Below are positions 62,084 through 64,000 of a DNA stretch of 64,000 nt, piece by piece. This DNA comes from Sphingobium sp. Cam5-1 (GTDB lineage Bacteria; Pseudomonadota; Alphaproteobacteria; Sphingomonadales; Sphingomonadaceae). The position numbers were made by a program, and so were the translations under genes. Location of the stretch: positions 558,001-622,000 of the forward strand of contig NZ_CP065139.1 of assembly GCF_015693305.1 (NCBI RefSeq). The letters are read 5' to 3'. Position 1 is the first letter of the stretch. Each line of letters begins with the position of its first letter. Under the pieces are notes generated by a model. It had not been told where the DNA came from and did no database searches. It saw only the letters and a program-made list of their open reading frames with translations.

Positions 62084-63253
62084 TCAGAGCGGCAAGCCCA
62101 CATAATTTTCCGCGATAGCCGCCTGCGCCGCCCTGGAAGAGGCAATATAGTCCAGCTCGGCAACCTGCATTCGCCGGTCGAACGCATCCATTTCCGGAAA
62201 GCGGTGCATCAGCCGCGTCAGCTGCCAGGAAAATCGTTCCGCTTTCCAGACTCGAGCCAGAGCCTGCTGGGAATAGCGCGCTACCGCGTCCCCGTCCCCC
62301 CGCCGGAACCATCCAGTCAAGGCCGCCGAAAGGTAGAATATGTCCGACGCCGCGAGGTTCAGCCCCTTCGCTCCCGTCGGCGGCACGATATGCGCACTGT
62401 CCCCCGCCAGCATCAGCCGCCCATATTGCATCGGCTCGAATATGAAGGATCGCAGCGGCGCGATCGACTTCTCCAATGCTGGCCCACGCACCATCCGCGC
62501 ACCCGCTTCAGGCCCCAACCGCACCGCCAGCTCATCCCACAGCCGATCGTCCGGCCAATCCTCGATCCGTTCATCCAACGGCACCTGAATATAATAGCGG
62601 CTGCGCGTCCCCGACCGCATGGACGCCAGCGCAAAGCCGCGCTCATGATTGGCATAGATCAGTTCGTCATCGCATGGTGGCACGTCCGCCAGGATGCCGA
62701 GCCAACCGAACGGATATAGCTTCTCATAGGCGGTCGCTACGCCAGCCGGAATGGCTCGCCGCGAAGGGCCGTGAAAGCCGTCGCACCCGCAAATAAATTC
62801 CGCATCTATCCGCTCCTGACGGCCATCCTTGCGATAGGTCAGGTACGGCGCGTCGCTGTCAACGTCATGCAATGCCACGTCGGCCGCTTCATAGATGATC
62901 TCCAGACCGCGCGCCGTCGCCGCCTCCATCAGGTCGCGGGTAATTTCCGTCTGGCCATATACCATGACCTGCCGTCCGGTCAGGCCCGCGATATCGATGC
63001 GGATAGACCGCTCGCCGCTGGCCAGGTGAAAGCCGTCATGGGGCAACCCTTCACGATGCATCCGCTCGCCAAGGCCCAGCCGGTCCATCAAATCCGTCGT
63101 GGTCCGCTCCAGCACGCCTGCGCGGATGCGCCCCAGAACATAGCTGGGTGAGGCTCGCTCCACCACGATGACCTCCAGCCCCTCCGCCCGAAGCAAATGG
63201 CCGAGCAACAGCCCGGCAGGCCCCGCGCCTATGATGGCGACCTGTGTCTTCAT
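62084..63253 (-). CDS. pobA: 4-Hydroxybenzoate 3-monooxygenase
   Basis: A 389-residue class A flavoprotein monooxygenase. FAD motif GAGPAG (9-14), GRIRAGVLE, the DG motif CGCDGFHGPSR and LAGDSAHIVPPTGAKGLN are those of p-hydroxybenzoate hydroxylase (about 394 aa). It converts 4-hydroxybenzoate to protocatechuate with NADPH and O2. The start MKTQVAIIG places the FAD strand at residue 4. It is divergent from an AraC-type activator gene (110 bp), the usual pobA/pobR arrangement. Ring-cleavage genes are not in the window. Confidence 0.94.
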   Translation of the reverse strand: MKTQVAIIGAGPAGLLLGHLLRAEGLEVIVVERASPSYVLGRIRAGVLERTTTDLMDRLGLGERMHREGLPHDGFHLASGERSIRIDIAGLTGRQVMVYGQTEITRDLMEAATARGLEIIYEAADVALHDVDSDAPYLTYRKDGRQERIDAEFICGCDGFHGPSRRAIPAGVATAYEKLYPFGWLGILADVPPCDDELIYANHERGFALASMRSGTRSRYYIQVPLDERIEDWPDDRLWDELAVRLGPEAGARMVRGPALEKSIAPLRSFIFEPMQYGRLMLAGDSAHIVPPTGAKGLNLAASDIFYLSAALTGWFRRGDGDAVARYSQQALARVWKAERFSWQLTRLMHRFPEMDAFDRRMQVAELDYIASSRAAQAAIAENYVGLPL

Positions 63254-63362
63254 GAAAGCTCTCCCGCATCTGACGGCGTGCATGATGCGCGGGGCACGCC
63301 TTGCCGGACAGGGGGGAACTGACCTATAAGTTGGACAATCCAGCAGCTTTCGATGGCGAACC

Positions 63363-64000
63363 ATGGCCAATCCCGTCCACAGCTTCTATCTCTATGGAGA
63401 GCCTCAGCGCAGCGTTGCGGAGGGCTTTGTCCATGTCGAAAGCCTGGACGACCGCTCCCGCCCCAGCGAGTGGACGATCCAGCCGCATCTCCACCGCGAT
63501 CTCAACCATATCATCCTCATCGCCGAAGGCGGCGGATCGATGCGGGCGGATGGGGAAAGCGTCACATTCGAAGCGCCCTGCCTGCTGCTGGTGCCGACCG
63601 GGATCATCCACGGCTTTTCCTGGCACCGCGACTCGCGCGGGTGGGTGACGACCATCGCGGACAGCTATCTGCGCCACCTGCTGGAACGTGACGCCGACCT
63701 TCAACCGCTCTTCCGCGCGCCCCGCGCCATCGCCATGCCCAGTGCCGCCGAAGTGGAAACCCGCATCGGCGCACTCGCCCGCGAGCTTGCATGGTCCGGC
63801 CCGGGGCAACGCGCGGCGGTCGAAGCGCTCCTCCTCTGGCTCATGGTCCAGGCGTTGCGCCACGCCGCCCTGTCCGACGCCAGCGCCAGCAGCGGCGGCC
63901 GCCAGGCCCGTCTCGTCGCCCGCCTGCGCGATCGGATCGAGCAGCGTTTCCGCAATCGGGAGCCTGTCGCTGCCCACGCCCGCGCGCTGGGCGTCAGCGA
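63363..64000 (+). CDS. pobR: AraC family activator, PobR-like, N-terminal part (3' end outside window)
   Basis: The frame starting MANPVHSFYLYGEP stays open to the last base, giving at least 212 residues. The N-terminal half is a cupin sensor domain (HLHRDLNHIILIAEGGG, CLLLVPTGIIHGFSWH), as in AraC-type activators of 4-hydroxybenzoate hydroxylase genes; the C-terminal HTH starts near the edge (RIEQRFRNREPVAAHARALGVS). Divergent from pobA, so it most likely activates pobA in response to 4-hydroxybenzoate. The symbol rests on gene order and type, not on a search. Confidence 0.85.
   Translation, partial: MANPVHSFYLYGEPQRSVAEGFVHVESLDDRSRPSEWTIQPHLHRDLNHIILIAEGGGSMRADGESVTFEAPCLLLVPTGIIHGFSWHRDSRGWVTTIADSYLRHLLERDADLQPLFRAPRAIAMPSAAEVETRIGALARELAWSGPGQRAAVEALLLWLMVQALRHAALSDASASSGGRQARLVARLRDRIEQRFRNREPVAAHARALGVS

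Overview
The window is a GC-rich, densely coded stretch from an alphaproteobacterium, most likely a sphingomonad (Sphingobium/Novosphingobium type). This is inferred from gene content: two TonB-dependent receptors with the IIVTA/EIVVTA-type N-terminus, eight classical short-chain dehydrogenases (SDRs), TetR/AraC/Lrp regulators beside small catabolic operons, and a repeat family (ccgttcgggctgagcctg...) that I recall as common in sphingomonads. No tRNA, rRNA, CRISPR array, integrase or complete insertion sequence was seen.

Layout. 1-5.1 kb: MFS transporter (cut by the left edge), SDR, zinc alcohol dehydrogenase, a 3-ketosteroid-dehydrogenase-like flavoprotein, then a convergent lipocalin-like gene. 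5.25-7.8 kb: TonB receptor 1 with a clear terminator. 8.3-18.8 kb: epimerase and cyclase pair, TetR, SnoaL-like gene, then SDR, sulfotransferase and a HLD-I haloalkane dehalogenase, then AraC, two SDRs, EthD protein and GST. 18.8-24.5 kb: a complete phenylalanine/tyrosine catabolic operon (phhA-hpd-hmgA-fahA-maiA) with a divergent Lrp-type regulator. 24.6-34.1 kb: TetR, a 145-bp palindromic element, SDR, a ribosomal-oxygenase-like cupin, RluE, small exported or hypothetical proteins, a Qnr-like pentapeptide protein with an SDR relic in front of it, TetR and a VOC protein. 34.2-37.9 kb: Baeyer-Villiger monooxygenase, cytochrome P450 and truncated globin. 37.9-40.7 kb: LLM flavin monooxygenase 1 and an MFS transporter. 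41-48 kb: a type I secretion module (ABC, HlyD, giant RTX/cadherin substrate). 48.3-60.7 kb: SDRs, LLM monooxygenase 2, three PhyH-type Fe(II)/2-oxoglutarate oxygenases, an NmrA-like reductase, TonB receptor 2, TetR and SDR. 60.8-64 kb: OYE-like reductase, pobA and a divergent AraC activator cut by the right edge.

Main new observation. The exact palindrome GTTGA-N6-TCAAC was found six times, all between genes and all upstream of minus-strand genes: one site before LLM monooxygenase 1, one before its MFS neighbour, a tandem pair (26-bp period) before TonB receptor 2 and its downstream operon (NmrA, PhyH2, PhyH1, LLM2), and another pair with identical geometry before PhyH3. In both pairs a TTGACA box lies four bases from the outer site. 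This points to one regulon covering outer-membrane uptake, export or import, two near-identical flavin monooxygenases and three non-heme iron oxygenases: a candidate undescribed catabolic pathway. The TetR protein at 58924-59652 is the nearest candidate repressor. The substrate cannot be read from the sequence.
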